Positions 63,982 to 64,000 of a stretch of 64,000 nt of DNA are shown here, piece by piece (the first letter of the stretch is position 1; every line of letters begins with the position of its first letter). The notes under the pieces were generated by a model that ran no database searches, was not told the origin of the DNA, and worked only from the letters and a program-made list of their open reading frames with translations. The stretch comes from JAUXEH01 sp965533275 (GTDB lineage Bacteria > Acidobacteriota > Aminicenantia > Aminicenantales > Aminicenantaceae): the NCBI GenBank assembly GCA_965533275.1, contig CBESWG010000008.1:43277-107276 (forward strand). The letters are read 5' to 3'. Position numbers and translations under genes: made by a program.

Positions 63982-64000
63982 TCTTCCTTTCGCAAAAACC

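Overview
The window looks like a chromosomal segment of a Gram-negative, GC-rich (roughly 58-60% by eye) bacterium. It has many outer-membrane beta-barrel proteins, lipoproteins and TAT-exported enzymes. The gene mix (exported Gfo/Idh/MocA oxidoreductases, DUF1080 hydrolase, PadR + FtsX-type permease, vWA/YfbK-like protein, S9 peptidase, multiheme cytochromes, Agl23-like glycosyltransferase) is most like Acidobacteriota, perhaps Candidatus Aminicenantes. That assignment is inference from gene content; there is no rRNA in the window. I saw no tRNA, rRNA, CRISPR array, intact transposase or phage gene.

Layout. 1-3.3 kb (minus): start of a DHCW-type cupin, a PD40 beta-propeller protein, an alpha/beta hydrolase, a membrane-anchored methyltransferase and two very small membrane peptides. 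3.7-13.5 kb: a small barrel protein, a vWA protein, an S9 peptidase, two small membrane proteins, and a NUDIX - metzincin/TPR - aminotransferase operon. 14.2-20.5 kb: MurJ, an exported LanC-like protein, a DUF4136 lipoprotein, barrel proteins and inositol-3-phosphate synthase. 20.6-29.7 kb: an Omp85 barrel fused to a kinase-like domain, then an electron-transport locus. In that locus an octaheme/HEAT/TPR lipoprotein is divergent from a Rieske - cytochrome b - octaheme cytochrome c operon (a bc/b6f-type quinol oxidase complex). 29.8-36.7 kb: a FixL/FixJ-like two-component pair, a receiver-pirin pair, two barrel proteins and three decayed gene remnants. 36.8-43.0 kb: tandem exonuclease/phosphatase-fold lipoproteins, a TAT-exported sugar oxidoreductase followed by a DUF1080 hydrolase, and a YegP / BON-LysM / DUF937 / DUF4197 cluster. 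43.2-58.4 kb (all minus): GpsA, glycosyltransferases, ApbE, a cytochrome-b-like membrane protein, a heptaheme cytochrome, three further Gfo/Idh/MocA proteins, a sugar isomerase and a HEAT-repeat protein. 58.7-64 kb: a beta-propeller lipoprotein, a PadR-FtsX pair and an exported M15 peptidase.

How it may work together. Several genes suggest exported carbohydrate oxidation, perhaps via 3-keto-glycosides: four Gfo/Idh/MocA enzymes (three with TAT signals), the DUF1080 hydrolase and the isomerase. One TAT oxidoreductase overlaps by four bases a heptaheme cytochrome, which overlaps a four-helix membrane protein, which overlaps ApbE. That chain is the best candidate here for an undescribed system. 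Other unusual items are the kinase-like Omp85 fusion, a LanC-like protein with an export signal and a Cys-Cys-Gly zinc motif, purine-rich leaders with a 4-base rhythm before several genes, and a 17-base motif shared by two regulatory regions.
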